Shown here piece after piece: positions 38,344 to 49,639 of a DNA stretch of 64,000 bases. Every line of letters begins with the position of its first letter. The stretch's first letter is position 1. The notes below the pieces were generated by a model, which was not told the DNA's origin, did not search any database, and saw only the letters and a list, made by a program, of their open reading frames with translations. The DNA is from Theobroma cacao (lineage: Eukaryota > Streptophyta > Magnoliopsida > Malvales > Malvaceae). The translations under genes and the position numbers were made by a program. The stretch covers positions 35,546,041 through 35,610,040 of the forward strand of contig NC_030850.1 in NCBI RefSeq assembly GCF_000208745.1. Direction: 5' to 3'.

Positions 38344-38881
38344 ATGGATAAACTCTTTAAATCCCTGAAAGGAGATAACAAGCAGCTTCGTCGCTGAACA
38401 AGGAACTGAAAGTGATGAGACCCAATCGGGCTCCCGCAACGCAAACATTCTGATGGACAGAAACGAGAGCTGTTCAGGATCAATAAACCACACCGTGAAA
38501 GAGGTAATTATGGAAGCAGAATCCCATCCCGTTATTGTTCCGCCAGGCGAGAACAAGGCTCTTTACGACTTCGCGGAGATGTCACGGACACTGTACCATG
38601 CAGAAAAGAAAGTCGTTGCGAAAGAGGTAATCATGGAAGCAGAATCCCATCCCGTTATCCTCCCGCCTGGTGAGAACAAGGCTCTTTACAACTTCGCGGA
38701 GATGTCACGGGCACTGTACCATGCAGAAAAGAAAGTCGTTGCGAGGAGATTGAAGACCGAACGGAGGAAGTTCAAGAGGAAACAACGAAAACAGGAGAAG
38801 ATTATGGAGCTTCCGGAGAACATGGATCTCGAAAGTTTTGTGTGGTCCAAGGACTTATTGACCTTGGAAGTAGTTTATTAG
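38344..38881 (+). pseudogene. Unrecognised small gene with internal tandem duplication and frameshift
   Basis: An ATG at 38344 starts MDKLFKSLK and runs into TGA at 38395-38397. One base over, a frame is open from just after a TGA near 38370 through EITSSFVAEQGTESDE... to TAG at 38879-38881 (the ATG at 38453 would give 142 residues). Removing a single base in the AAAGGAG run (38367-38373) joins the two frames smoothly into about 178 codons, which suggests a 1-nt insertion or a base-call error. The protein carries two 41-residue repeats starting KEVIMEAESHPVI (38498-38620 and 38621-38743). A basic stretch (RRLKTERRKFKRKQRKQ) and a short acidic tail follow. I do not recognise the family. The repeats differ by 8 bases, 3 of the changes altering residues, so the frame was kept after duplication. 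Confidence 0.45.
38498..38743 (+). repeat. 123-bp in-frame tandem duplication
   Basis: Two adjacent copies of 123 bp, about 93 per cent identical, encoding KEVIMEAESHPVI... twice. The length is a multiple of three, so the frame is maintained. Confidence 0.9.
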
Positions 38882-40721
38882 AACGCTATAAGAAAATCAT
38901 ATCAACGCTCAGGAATTAAACCAACTTTTGATCACTACATTCTTTGGGATATTTTCTACAATAAGATATTCTTTAGGTTCCAATTTCCAAGTCAAAGATC
39001 TCGATATCCTTCTTTATTGATTGGAGCTGTTTCCCTATATCTAGCCTGGGCCTTTTGAACATATTGTTTGAGCAAATCTCTTCTCTTAATTAGCTAACTG
39101 ATGACCGACTGATCCGAAAAACACTTTCAGGGGTTTTGGACTTTTCCACCTTGCATTTGTCCCCTTCAATAGTTACTGTGCTAATCCTGGAACCCATGTT
39201 TCCCCTTTGTTTAATGATTATTCCAGCCCCAATCAGGATTTTCGTTTTCCTGAGAAGGGTGTGTGGAGGTTTCCATTGTTTATTTGTAGTACATGAGTTT
39301 GTCCAGAAGGTGACACACGAGGATTTTTGAATGTTTTAAGATAACATCAAACACATGAAGGGATTGGGGAATTGATTTTTTTTTTTGTTTTGTCATTCAT
39401 CGATCAATGAGAGAAAGTAAGTTAAATCCTGAAGCTGAGGAGCATTCACATAATCATACCTGATCGTGAAACTTCGCTATCGTGTTATCTTACAAGTTTT
39501 GTCTTGACTGATGTCCAATGCTTTCTCATTTAATTCTTACTTTTCTGTTTTGCCTGGCTGGATCGCTCTTAATTCCACCGATGTCGTCCTGTGCAATTTT
39601 CCTTTGGAAACTTAGTTCACATACAAACCAATTTTTTCTTCCCCCTTTTTTTTTCAACTTTTATGTGTGAATTTTTACTGTAAATCCCCAAACTTTCAGA
39701 CACACGAAAAAACTTCAGACTTGTCTTTCTAATTTCTTGAATTTTGCGAGTCCTTGTCATCGAATATTTTGCTTCCTCCCTTGATTTGTATATGTAAAAC
39801 GGTGAAACCAGCCTTTAACTTTTAGCCTATAACTCAGCTACTATAGCCTTGGTCTAACGTCATAACTTTTGCTATACGTACTTTTCTTTAACAACTTCAA
39901 ATTAAGCAGGGCTTCACTACTTTTTTCCCCCTGTGCTGTTTTCTTTTAGCCTATTACCAAAAATTAAGCAGGTAAAATGAGGGTATATTTTACTTTGTAA
40001 ATTTATAAATGATGGGTCAGTGATTGAGTAGCTTGTTAATGTTATCGATGTTAGCCAACCTTTGAACTGTCCAAAGGTAGGCTAGCAACTAGTAAAGCCA
40101 TAGCCCATACAAAAGTTTAAAGCTTACTAACAGATTCAAAGAAAAAGTAGCCTGTTAGCAATCCTTAGCTGATTTTTAGCTTAGTCAGCTTGGGTACACC
40201 TTTTTAGTTGAAGATATTCATTACTTTCAATATCTCTTTTAATTTCACCATTAAAAGAAAAGACCCTTCCACCTTTTTTTCAATGGCAGAAGTTAAGCGT
40301 GGTATGTAGAAACACATTAACATGCTGAATCCAAGGAAAATGGGAAATCATTCCCAGAAAAAATACGGCTTTTATCAAGTCTTTTGTAAGTTTTAGCCAA
40401 CAAGTACTGAAGAAGATAATATGGGTTTGGTGAGAATGTTATGATTCTTTATTTGATTAGGTATAGAGAAGTGATAGAAGGAAGATGAGATCGAACACGC
40501 GTGAATAATAGTGTTCAATAACATTAGCTCAAACCTCAAAGGCTACTAACGTACCAATGTAAGCTAATTAGCCTGGCAAAAAAAATATAGAGCATGCTTT
40601 AGTAAATTCACGCAGCAAAAACGATCAGGAGAAGTAACCTTTGGACATGATTCCACTGTCGATGGCTGATGATAAGGGGTGGGTGTGGGTTTGGTTTTGG
40701 GGTTGGCGCTGCTTTGCTCAG

Positions 40722-40751
<30 letters not shown>
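40722..40751 (+). repeat. (GCT)n microsatellite
   Basis: About ten uninterrupted GCT/CTG units. Depending on frame and strand it would encode poly-Ala; no gene is assigned. Confidence 0.9.
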
Positions 40752-40753
<2 letters not shown>

Positions 40754-41678
40754 GCAATGCGTACGGTTTTGATGCCATCTCCAAACCCCTCTTTGTCTGC
40801 AATGTTTTACTCTGGCTTACTTTCTTTTCTGGTGCCATGAAATTACTTGAAACACCCCCAGTCTTGTTAACAATGACAGCTATCTCGTGAATCTTATTTA
40901 TTGCAAGTAATTGGAGAGGGGGGAGGGTTTGGGTCCATTTTACCCATTAATAGAGTGATTTATGGAATGAAAACCAGTAAACCACCACTATGGATTGCTG
41001 GATTCGACGCATGTGACTCAGACAAAAATTCTTTCTTTATGATCTATGCCATCATAATCATTGTCATTAGTATTCCTTTGAGCTAATTCCAGGATTAAAG
41101 TGTGGGAAATGTATTTATTAATGTTGGTGAAATAGTGATGTTCTCTTTTTTAGATTTGTGGACAGTATTCAAAACAGTGAATTTCGGCTGATTTCTTGTA
41201 GTCTACGGGAATCAGAACACCCAATTGAGCCTAACTTCCCTCCTATCTCAACAATGTGTAGACCTTATATTTGACCACAGAAAATTTCAAGCTAGTTGGC
41301 ATCATTCCATTGTATAAGCTTCCTTCAATAATTGAGCAAAGACCAGGAAATTGAATGGGATCATGGTGATGATGTAGAAGCCATGGAGTTATCCAAGACT
41401 ACTGTATTCATCCACATAGTAAAAGCTGTGCAACAGCTGAGCATGAGCAGGATTTTGGACATAATCCTGAAAAAGATTCATGTATAGAACTGTAATTCCA
41501 TAAAAAAAATCGGTCACTTTCTAATCCCCAATGCCACTTGCCACTTTTCTTTTACCGTTTTCCACCGAGAACTGAGAAAAGTCACTGTTTCTGGTCTTGT
41601 CATTTTGCACTTAGCACAGGGGGGAGAGAGAGAGAGAGAATGGCAGTAACCCAAAACCATTCACTAAGAACCAAATGG

Positions 41679-41696
41679 TTAGGGTTTTAGGGTTTT
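41679..41696 (+). promoter_or_regulatory. Telo-box-like motif upstream of PLATZ
   Basis: TTAGGGTTTTAGGGTTTT, whose complement contains AAACCCTAA, the plant telo-box found in promoters of growth-related genes. It lies about 400 bases upstream of the PLATZ leader. Function here is inferred. Confidence 0.35.
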
Positions 41697-42084
41697 CGGG
41701 ACATGGGCTCCTAGTAAACAGCAATAGAAGAAGAAAGTTTTGATCTTTGAGTTGAGTTTTTCATCACTATTCTATTACTTTCTTTCCTTTTAATTTCCAA
41801 CCCTTTGCTTTTTAGTCCTGGCCTCCCCGTTTTCCAAGCCCTGTAATTAAACTATCCATTTCTTTGTAATCCTGCTTTACACTATAGTAGCCTACAATGA
41901 CGTACAAATACACAAGAAAGACAGAGCACCTCTTTAAATGAGGCCAACCTCTCACTCTCTTTCCCTTGCTTTCTCTCTCAGTCTCTCTCCTGTTTTTTCA
42001 TTGGTAACAGTAATACCAGCCCAAGTAGCAGTCGCCAGGCGCCGTTTCTCTTTTCTTGCACTCTCCTCTCCTCTCTCTGCAATA

Positions 42085-42111
42085 ATGGTTAGTCCACCAC
42101 TATCCTCATAA
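42085..42111 (+). promoter_or_regulatory. Upstream short reading frame in the PLATZ leader
   Basis: ATG GTT AGT ... TCA TAA, 9 codons including the stop, ends 42 bases before the PLATZ start. It may restrain translation. The ATG is itself followed by GTTAGT, so it could also act as an alternative donor that yields the same protein. Confidence 0.4.
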
Positions 42112-42153
42112 GTCCTGACCAATCTCTCTCTTCAGAATTCAAACAAGAAAACC

Positions 42154-43626
42154 ATGGTAAGTGTTTCCTTTTTCTCATTTTAAACTTTTTCTTCTTTGCT
42201 CTCTCTCTCTCTTGTTACCTGTGAAAGCTAATTGAATTACGCTGTCTTTGGTTTCCAGTTGTTTTCTTCACATCAACCTCGCTGGCTTCAAGTTCTTCTT
42301 ACTGAGAAATTCTTCAATGCTTGTATAATTCACGAAGACGCCAAGAAAAACGAGAAGAATATCTATTGCTTGGACTGTTGCATCAGTATATGCCCTCACT
42401 GCTTGTCTCCTCACAGCTCTCACAGGCTCTTACAGGTTCCCCCCACCCTCTTCAAAATTCACCTTACAGCATCTCAAAATCCGTTACTTTTTCTTTCCAA
42501 TTCTTGATGATGCATGATTTCAAGTTTTGACTTTCTTTGTCATGTTTCAGATAAGAAGGTATGTCTATCACGATGTTATAAGGTTGGATGATGCAACAAA
42601 ACTAATGGACTGTTCTTTTGTCCAAGTAAGTCATAATTCTTGCTCCTTGATTCAACTTGAAACAAACAACTTTGGAGGAAAAGAATAGACATTTGAAAAG
42701 CATGTTTGAATTAATTCCCTGTGCTTTTCTTCGGAAAAGCACTTTTTTGGGCTAATTTAATTAACCCTGGATATTTATGAACTGTGTGCATTTCTTCCAA
42801 ACGACAAACAAGGTCCTTGCTTGAAATTCAAATTATGTAAAGTAATTTTTTTTGGCTTGTTTCAATTATCTACTGTCCATTTAACCACCAGATAATATAA
42901 CACTGTTCAATAAAAAGAGCTGAGATAAGCATTGTCTGAATTCTGAAAGGAGTCCCCCATACTCCATACTCTGCAAACTATTTTGTTATTCTTCAATGAT
43001 ACTCACTTCCCTTTCTCTTTCATTAGTCATACATAACAAACAGTGCAAAAGTGATTTTTATAAACCAAAGGCCACAGACAAGGCAGTTCAGAGGCTCCGG
43101 CAACTTCTGCAGCACCTGCGACAGAAGCCTGCAAGACCCTTATCTCTTTTGCTCTCTCTCCTGCAAGGTGCCTTCTTTTTTTTTTTCCTCCTTTTTATTC
43201 CCATAACTCCAAAACCACCGTCTCCCACTCTTTTCTTGTCCACTTTTGCACGTCTGCTTCCTCACTATTTCTCAATCATTTCACCATGTGTAGCAGATCA
43301 ATTATCTGTTAAGAACAGAAGATGGGCTTTCCAAGTTCCTGTTTGAGTGCAATTTTTTGCCTTTACCTGAGGCGGGTCTGGATGATGGGCTGGTGACACC
43401 TGACTCCGTCCTTGAGCCGTCTGGTTCGACCAAGACGTCTTCCGGGTCTGGTGGATACGGTGAAGTGTGGTGCAGGGCAGTTGCTTGCACTGCCACGACA
43501 GAGATTGTGAAAAAGAAGAGGAGTAGCTTGACTGTATGTCGTCCGACATGTCCTCCAGCGTCCGAAGTTTCGGGAAGTTTGATAAACCGGAGAAAGAAAA
43601 CTCCACACCGGGCTCCACTGTATTGA
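42154..43626 (+). CDS. PLATZ zinc-finger transcription factor
   Basis: Coding exons: 42154-42156 (ATG only), 42259-42435, 42551-42625, 43027-43167 and 43297-43626, giving 241 residues. After the start comes PRWLQVLLTEKFFNACIIHED. The first zinc-binding block uses C23, H26, C38, C41, C46, C49, H53 and H56. QIRRYVYHDVIRLDD follows, and a second Cys cluster reads NFCSTCDRSLQDPYLFCSLSCK. The tail is Ser-rich with a basic RRKKTPHRAPLY end. PLATZ proteins bind A/T-rich DNA and some interact with RNA polymerase III factors. The start was placed at 42154 because exon 2 has no ATG in its conserved part and the family's second exon joins here. A 9-codon upstream reading frame lies at 42085-42111. The final exon has a tandem acceptor (TAGCAG), so an extra Gln is possible. 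Confidence 0.9.
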
Positions 43627-46600
43627 ATTGGTTGTCCTAGGGAAGAGAGAGAGAGAGAGAGAGGTCAGGGAGATTGGGGCATTGTTGGTATTTTATATTC
43701 TCATTCCAGACAATTTAGGGATGAAAACATCTCCCAATTTTGTTTATGTAAACACTCTCCTCTCCCATTGCAAATTATTCATCCTCAATTTTTTTCCCTT
43801 TTTATATAGTTATAGTGAGTAATACTGACAGAAAGTGCTGTATTATTGCATTATCCCCTCTTTTTCTTCTATGGGGTTATATATAATATTTATATTCCCA
43901 ATTATCTGTATATATGCTTTACAATTTTATTTTAGCACTGTGGCAAAATCCTGTTTGAGTGTCTGAGCTTGAATTGGAGAATGAAAGTTAATCAATTTCC
44001 ATATAATTGAATGATTGATGACCAATCTTGATGGAGTGATTGCAATTGGAAATCCCAGAAGTGTCTCTTTCTGTTTCTTTGCTTCCTTTGCTTTTCATTT
44101 TCCCTGGACAGGATAGGGACAAAATTGGAAGGCAAATAAGCCAATGTCCATACAATTATTTACTGTTTTCCCTTCCCCCAATGGCTCTCTTCATTTGAGA
44201 AAAAGAAAACTCTTTTTGAGTCTTGACTAGTCTAATTCTGATTTTGCATTTCAATCTTGGTTGGAACTTGTGACATTAATTTAGTGACTAATAATATACT
44301 TTAGTTAGGGGATATCTTTGTACTTATATGTTTAAAATTATGCTACTTTGAGATACGTGTACACCACTCTCCTTGACAGTTCTGCTTAAACAGAGAAGAG
44401 AACACCAAGTTTTTACCTTGATTCTCTCCCTTTTAATTATTGGGTATATTGAAAAATCAGAACCAAAAGTGGCTTCTTTTCATAATTTTTCCAGGAAAAT
44501 TTTAGCTTTTACAGTGTAATAGTATCAGCCAGCTTAGACACTTTTGGCTTTTTGGTTCTGTGGTCATTTCGGCTGCGTCAAAGCTTTTCTTTTGTGTTCT
44601 CCCTCTTTTCTAAAAAGGTTGGAAAGAAAGCTTTTAATTGCTGACTCTTCCATTTAAGCTCTACAGCTAGATAATGCCAATTCTCATGGCACAGTAGAGC
44701 AAGTTGTGGGGGGAGGGAATGAGAATGAACCTGGTAGACAAGGGAGTAAGATGCCAAATTGCCAATCCTTTTATGAAGAAAAGCACTTGGACAGTTACAA
44801 GAAATAATGGGTTTGGAGGAAGACATTGATTATTTGGATTCTGAATGGTGAGTGTCATTCAATGCTTCATCTGGGGCAAACCTAATCTTTTGGTAGTTAG
44901 GTGTCCAGCATGTTCCCTTCCTGATGTGTTTTCTTCAAAATTCCAATTGACCCGTCTTGCCAGTTTCATTGCCCAAAAACACTATCCATGTTTCTTTTAG
45001 CTAGTTCCAGTATCAAAATGGACAGACGAGGCAATATAGAATAGCTTGGGGTTCGCATTTATTTCTCCTTCCCCAAAATGTTTTTCCTTGTATTTTCTCT
45101 CACATCTACAGCCTTCATGGCTGATTTCGTTAAAATATAATCGAATGAGATGAACTGTGAACAGGTAGAGCTAGGGAATCCAAATGTTTTTTCACTAAGT
45201 TCTTTTAAGGTCTGTTGAGGATGAGAGAAATATCCTTTTGGAATCTGAGAGGTTGATAGAAAAAATTGGGTCACCTGATGCTAGGACAAGTGTTTGGCAT
45301 TTACTGATCCTCCCTGCTGTGGGTTTCTGCCACGTATCAGGATCTGCATTTGGCCTTTTGTCATGTCTCCACATGAATACAAGTTGTTGCCTTCAGAATA
45401 GCTTTGAAGCATACCGACGTTTGTATTTAAAGAAGCAAAAAAATTATTACGGTGTCACCACTCCTGGAGTTTAGCATAAGAAAAGTAAAAAATGGGACCA
45501 CGACATGCTCCTCCAGCTCTAGCTTTTGCATAAGTGGTAATAAGTAAACGCAGTTAATCGCCATCGATCTCACTTGTAGCTATATATTTACGTGCTTCTT
45601 CCTGGCTTTGTAATGCCATTGCCCGGTGCTGTTGATTGTTCAAAATCTCTGACAGGAAAAGGAATGAAGATACAAGTCGATTTTCTTTTCATTCACACAA
45701 TCTAAAATGGGTCCAGAAATTACAGTAAGGTTGCATTCGCATCGGCTGCCGTGTATAGACTATGGACCAATGTAGGATAAATGCGTTCACCATTTTCTTA
45801 CACGCTTTTAACTTCTCTGTAATGGTATGTAGAGCCCAAATTCAACGACTGCAGGCTCTTGCCTGGCCCGCCGTGTCACCCTCCTTTTTTTCCTCCTCTA
45901 TGTTTTTACCTTTCTGGTGAAAGCTTCTGCAGTCATTTTAACTTTGATGCCTGGTAAAAAACAAAGAATAACCGTTGGTTCCTCCAACGCCGGGGAGAGA
46001 CTCAACAAGGCCATTAGAGTAATAATAATAGCATGGATACTTCCATTGTTGATAAATGTTAGGCATCAATCAAATATGTTCCTGGCTAAATCAGTTGCTC
46101 ACGACTGAAGACTAAAGGCTTGGGACCTTGGGCTTGGCCTCGATGGTTCCCCCATCCCACTTAGGGGGTGGATATGCAGCAGGGCTGGGGTCTAGCCCCA
46201 GTGTTGGTCTAAAGCCTCATCCATCTTTGCCTACTTCCAGAATTTAAAAAATTGGGGTGAAGGAACTGCCATGCACAGGCTGAAGAGCACTTGGTGAGAA
46301 CCAGGAACGACCAGGTGACACATACAAGGACAACCATCACCATATATATTCTGTCTGCTAAATCAATTCCCTGCAGCAAGTATAAATTGATTGACCATTT
46401 CGCAATCCACAAAACATAGGCAATCAAGTGATTCTTGAAGGCATTATTTATACTTTTCTGCCTCATATTTGGCCTTGTATTTGACTTCCAGCTCCACTTC
46501 CGACCTTCTCCAACTATTCTCGGACAGAAAACACCATTGGGTTGAAAAGGGGAGGAACACACAAAATAACATAGATTATAGAATAAAGTTTCACAGACTA

Positions 46601-46841
46601 GTCCATGTACAAAACAGAACTGCAGATGCCACCATGCTACTAATAAAAGATCACTGGGAAGTTCCAGTGCCATTTATCCTTGACACCAACGACACAAGGA
46701 CTATTTAGATCAGCAAGCTGTTCACCAGCTAGAAAAGCAAACTTCAAAGATCATAAACACACTTCACAGGCATTATTTGTCATGCTTCTCTGCTTGATCA
46801 AGCATATAAAACCCTCTGCCACTCCTGCAATTTCAGGCAGA
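43627..46841. other. Intergenic between PLATZ and BAG7-like
   Basis: 43627-44000 is presumed PLATZ 3' UTR. The region has no recognised gene. A GC-rich short hairpin (CTGGGGTCTAGCCCCAG) lies at about 46183-46199. Frames of up to 154 codons on the minus strand (46209-46673) show no homology I can name and may fall in the BAG7-like 3' UTR. Confidence 0.45.
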
Positions 46842-48743
46842 TCAAACTGCTTGCCACTTTAACAAACCCAGTTTACCAGAAGGATTGGGGTCGACAGCAT
46901 CTAGCATTGCTTCCAGCTCATCCAGCATGGACCTTCTTGCACCTCGAACCATAAGATCAGCACCCTAGATACAGAACAAGTATGAGGCATGAAACCAAAA
47001 CAGAATCTTAAAGAACAAAGTATAACAAGTTGAAACTATAAAACTCTTCAATTCTCTTATCTTAACTCAATATACAACACGTACAGCATTCATGTAATAT
47101 CAATACAAGAACTAGTGCAAATTTTTAGCTAGGAGACCGTTGGCAAAAATTCCTTTACATAACAAGAACAAGAGCCTAGATATCAAGAGAAATCAAGTTC
47201 AGGAAACTGTTACCTAAACTAAGAAAATTGAACTTACACTGCACAGTTCAATAACAAGATTACAGAAAGGACTGTTGACCTCGACTATAACTATAATAAA
47301 GAGTCCGGCCTTGTTACCAAGACTACAATATCAATCCACAGTGTCAATTGAATTAAAAGGTATATCCCATGCCAATATCCAAATGTAATCAACATTATGA
47401 ATGACAATACGATATAGACATGTTTAACATTTTCTTGATCATATGTTTAAGCAAACGAAACAACAAAATCAGAACAGAATTCAACGAGGATTGCGAAGCA
47501 AAAGCAGAACGACACTACCTGAATAGCATCAACGGTAAGGACAAGGGCGATAATACGCTCAGAGAAGCGCTGGCGCCCCTCGGCATCGCGGGCAATGTTC
47601 TGCCTGTAAGAGTAGTTATTAAACAATGCCCTGATTTCCTTCAACTTAGCCTTTGCCACGGCCAGCTCTCGCAAAGATCGTAAAGCCTTTGACCGACGGA
47701 TGAGATACGCCCTGAAGGTCCTCTCTATCACCAGCGCCGCTTCGTCCGGTGATAATACCTTCCTTTTCCCTCTTAATCTGGCCACTGCTCCAGCTCTCCT
47801 TCCGAAAGCCTTTCACGTTTCACAAATACATTCAATTTCAGCAAAAGCCAACAGCTATTGATATAGTTTCAATGGCATTATCGTCTACTTATTTAAAAAT
47901 TAAAACCTCCAAAAATATGATGTTTGAGTTGTAAAGATCCCAGACAAAGTGGGTGTTTTCTTTATGTTCACGTGTGGTGCACGTGTGGCTTTGATCAAGA
48001 AGACAAGAAACAGTCGAACGGAGAGGCGTGAAGTTTGAAAAGTGAACACCTACTTGTCTGAGAAGCATGGCCGCGTGATCAGCAGGCTCTTCGATCTCCA
48101 CCACACGCACCGAACACTCTCCTTTCGTCTCCTCCTTACCTACCGCTTGGGATCCCAGCACCTTAATCTTGAGTGGCACTTCCTTCTTCTGCGTACCTTG
48201 AATCTCAACCTTGCATTGTTTCTTCTTCTCAACGTTTCCCACCTTCCCTCCCTTGATCATCTCAGCTGTCCACTTGTACTTCCCATCAGTCCCATTCTTC
48301 TCCGGACTCTCAATCTCAGCCGTCCACTCGTACTTCCTCCCCTCCAAACCCTTGATCTCAGACGTATATTGGTACTTCCGGTTTGCTTCACTCTTATCCG
48401 AACTCTTTATCTCAGCCTTCCACGTGTACTTCCTATCCCATTGCTTAAACCGGTCGGTACCGAACTCCAAACCAGAAATCCGATCAAGTAAAGCCCCGGA
48501 ACACAGTTCCAACTCATCTGTAGCTCCGATCCTCCGATAACGAGACGAAAGCGGCGTTTCCAAGAGGCGGGTCACATCTGTAACAGCATCAAAAGCCTGA
48601 TCAAAAGGTGAAAGAAATAAACCAGAGAGGACGGGAGTTGGCTCAAAGACATAAAAGGGAAATGACAGCTCAGGCTCTTCGTAAAACAGAGAGAAAAGGG
48701 ATGGCGAATGATCGAAAAGGTCGAGTGCTCCGGCGATAGACAT
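46842..48743 (-). CDS. BAG7: BAG family molecular chaperone regulator 7-like
   Basis: Three exons on the minus strand: 48743-48054, 47809-47519 and 46964-46842, giving 367 residues. The N-terminal half has a series of short repeats (RKYTWKAEI, RKYQYTSEI, RKYEWTAEI, GKYKWTAEM), a hallmark of BAG7. Exon 2 carries an IQ-like stretch (IERTFRAYLIRRSKALR) that leads into the BAG domain (AVAKAKLKEIRALFNNYSYR, then QRFSERIIALVLTVDAIQ and GADLMVRGARRSMLDELEAML). Arabidopsis BAG7 is an ER protein of the unfolded-protein response that moves to the nucleus under heat. The exon 2 acceptor is weakly pyrimidine-rich but places AFGRRAG in frame. The C-terminus is short; a better-conserved tail continues in another frame just past the stop. 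Two CACGTG boxes lie in intron 1. Confidence 0.88.
47969..47985. promoter_or_regulatory. Paired G-boxes in BAG7-like intron 1
   Basis: Two CACGTG hexamers at 47969-47974 and 47980-47985, 11 bp centre to centre, within the first intron. G-boxes bind bZIP and bHLH factors; ACGTG cores also occur in ER-stress elements. A regulatory role is inferred only. Confidence 0.35.
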
Positions 48744-49639
48744 GGGTGCTAATTCAGAGAGTGAGAGGGAGAGCAGGGAGTTTCACTGGTGGAGTGTGGT
48801 AGCTCAGTGAAAGCGATGGTGTCAGGGGTGAGAAGGGTAAAATGGGGAATTCGAAGAGTGTGTGACAGCTGGTGGTAGCGAACGGTCCAAAGGAGCATTG
48901 ATTCGCCGCGTGCGGAGGGGGTTGTTTTGATGACATGGGTGATTGTTGACGTTGACAAGCTACATGAGCATGGATTAATTATGAAATGACCGACCTGCTT
49001 TTCAAAAAAAAGCAAAAAATGAAAGTAGCTTTGGCAATCAAAAAGAGAGAAAGCAAGCGCTTCATTTAAATATTAGAATAACAAACTCCTTCAAAAATAG
49101 AAAAAAGCATGAGCAGTATGCATGATTTTTCATCATGTTCCATGGAATTTTATTGCATTGAATTTTTACTATAAAGTCAATAATGAAAGAAAAAAATTTT
49201 AGTACGTCAAACTTAACTTATTTATGATATTTTTCATATTCATTTTTTAATTATTGAATGCATTTTATAAATATGACACATCATAATATAACATAAAGAC
49301 GACTTGAAGTTAAGTAGGTTTAGATTTAAAATAATTGTATTTTGTGATTTACTTTTATCGATACGGTTAAAATAAAAAAAATTATTATCTTAAATATACT
49401 AAACTTAATTTGAAAAAATACTAAACTTGCTTAATTTATTTAAAATTTGATTTTTTTATTTTTTATTTAAGATTTAATTAGGACATATTTAACTAATCAT
49501 TTATATAATTCGTAACTCATTTAATTAATCGCTTAACTTATGATAAAAATTTATCATATTTCAATGCAACATTTAAGGGAGGGATAAAGAGAATGAATCA
49601 TTTTGAAATTACAAAAGGGTATTTGCATGTCATCATAGA
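48744..49639. other. BAG7-like promoter and flank
   Basis: The first 300 bases upstream of the BAG7-like ATG are GC-balanced and likely promoter and 5' UTR. Further out the DNA becomes AT-rich. No other gene is seen. Confidence 0.45.

Larger units (their letters stand above)
38882..42084. other. Intergenic and PLATZ upstream region
   Basis: No gene recognised. A (GCT)n run at 40722-40751 lies in an open frame of about 73 codons (40669-40890) that has no other coding signature. Near the PLATZ gene there is a telo-box-like TTAGGGTTTTAGGGTTTT (41679-41696), a GA run at 41622-41638 and a long CT-rich stretch (41950-42080). Confidence 0.45.

Noticed and set aside
40608..40890. Poly-Ala frames on both strands
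   Set aside because: They are created by the (GCT)n microsatellite; no conserved flanks.
46100..46210. GC-rich hairpin that might be a tRNA or SINE
   Set aside because: There is no cloverleaf, and no A-box/B-box pair could be matched. Only one short palindrome is present.
46209..46673. 154-codon minus-strand frame with hydrophobic parts
   Set aside because: No motif or family likeness, no promoter, and it lies just downstream of the BAG7-like gene where a 3' UTR is expected.
48042..48491. 149-codon frame on the plus strand
   Set aside because: It is antisense to exon 1 of the BAG7-like gene. Its Leu/Pro-rich composition mirrors the repeats on the coding strand.
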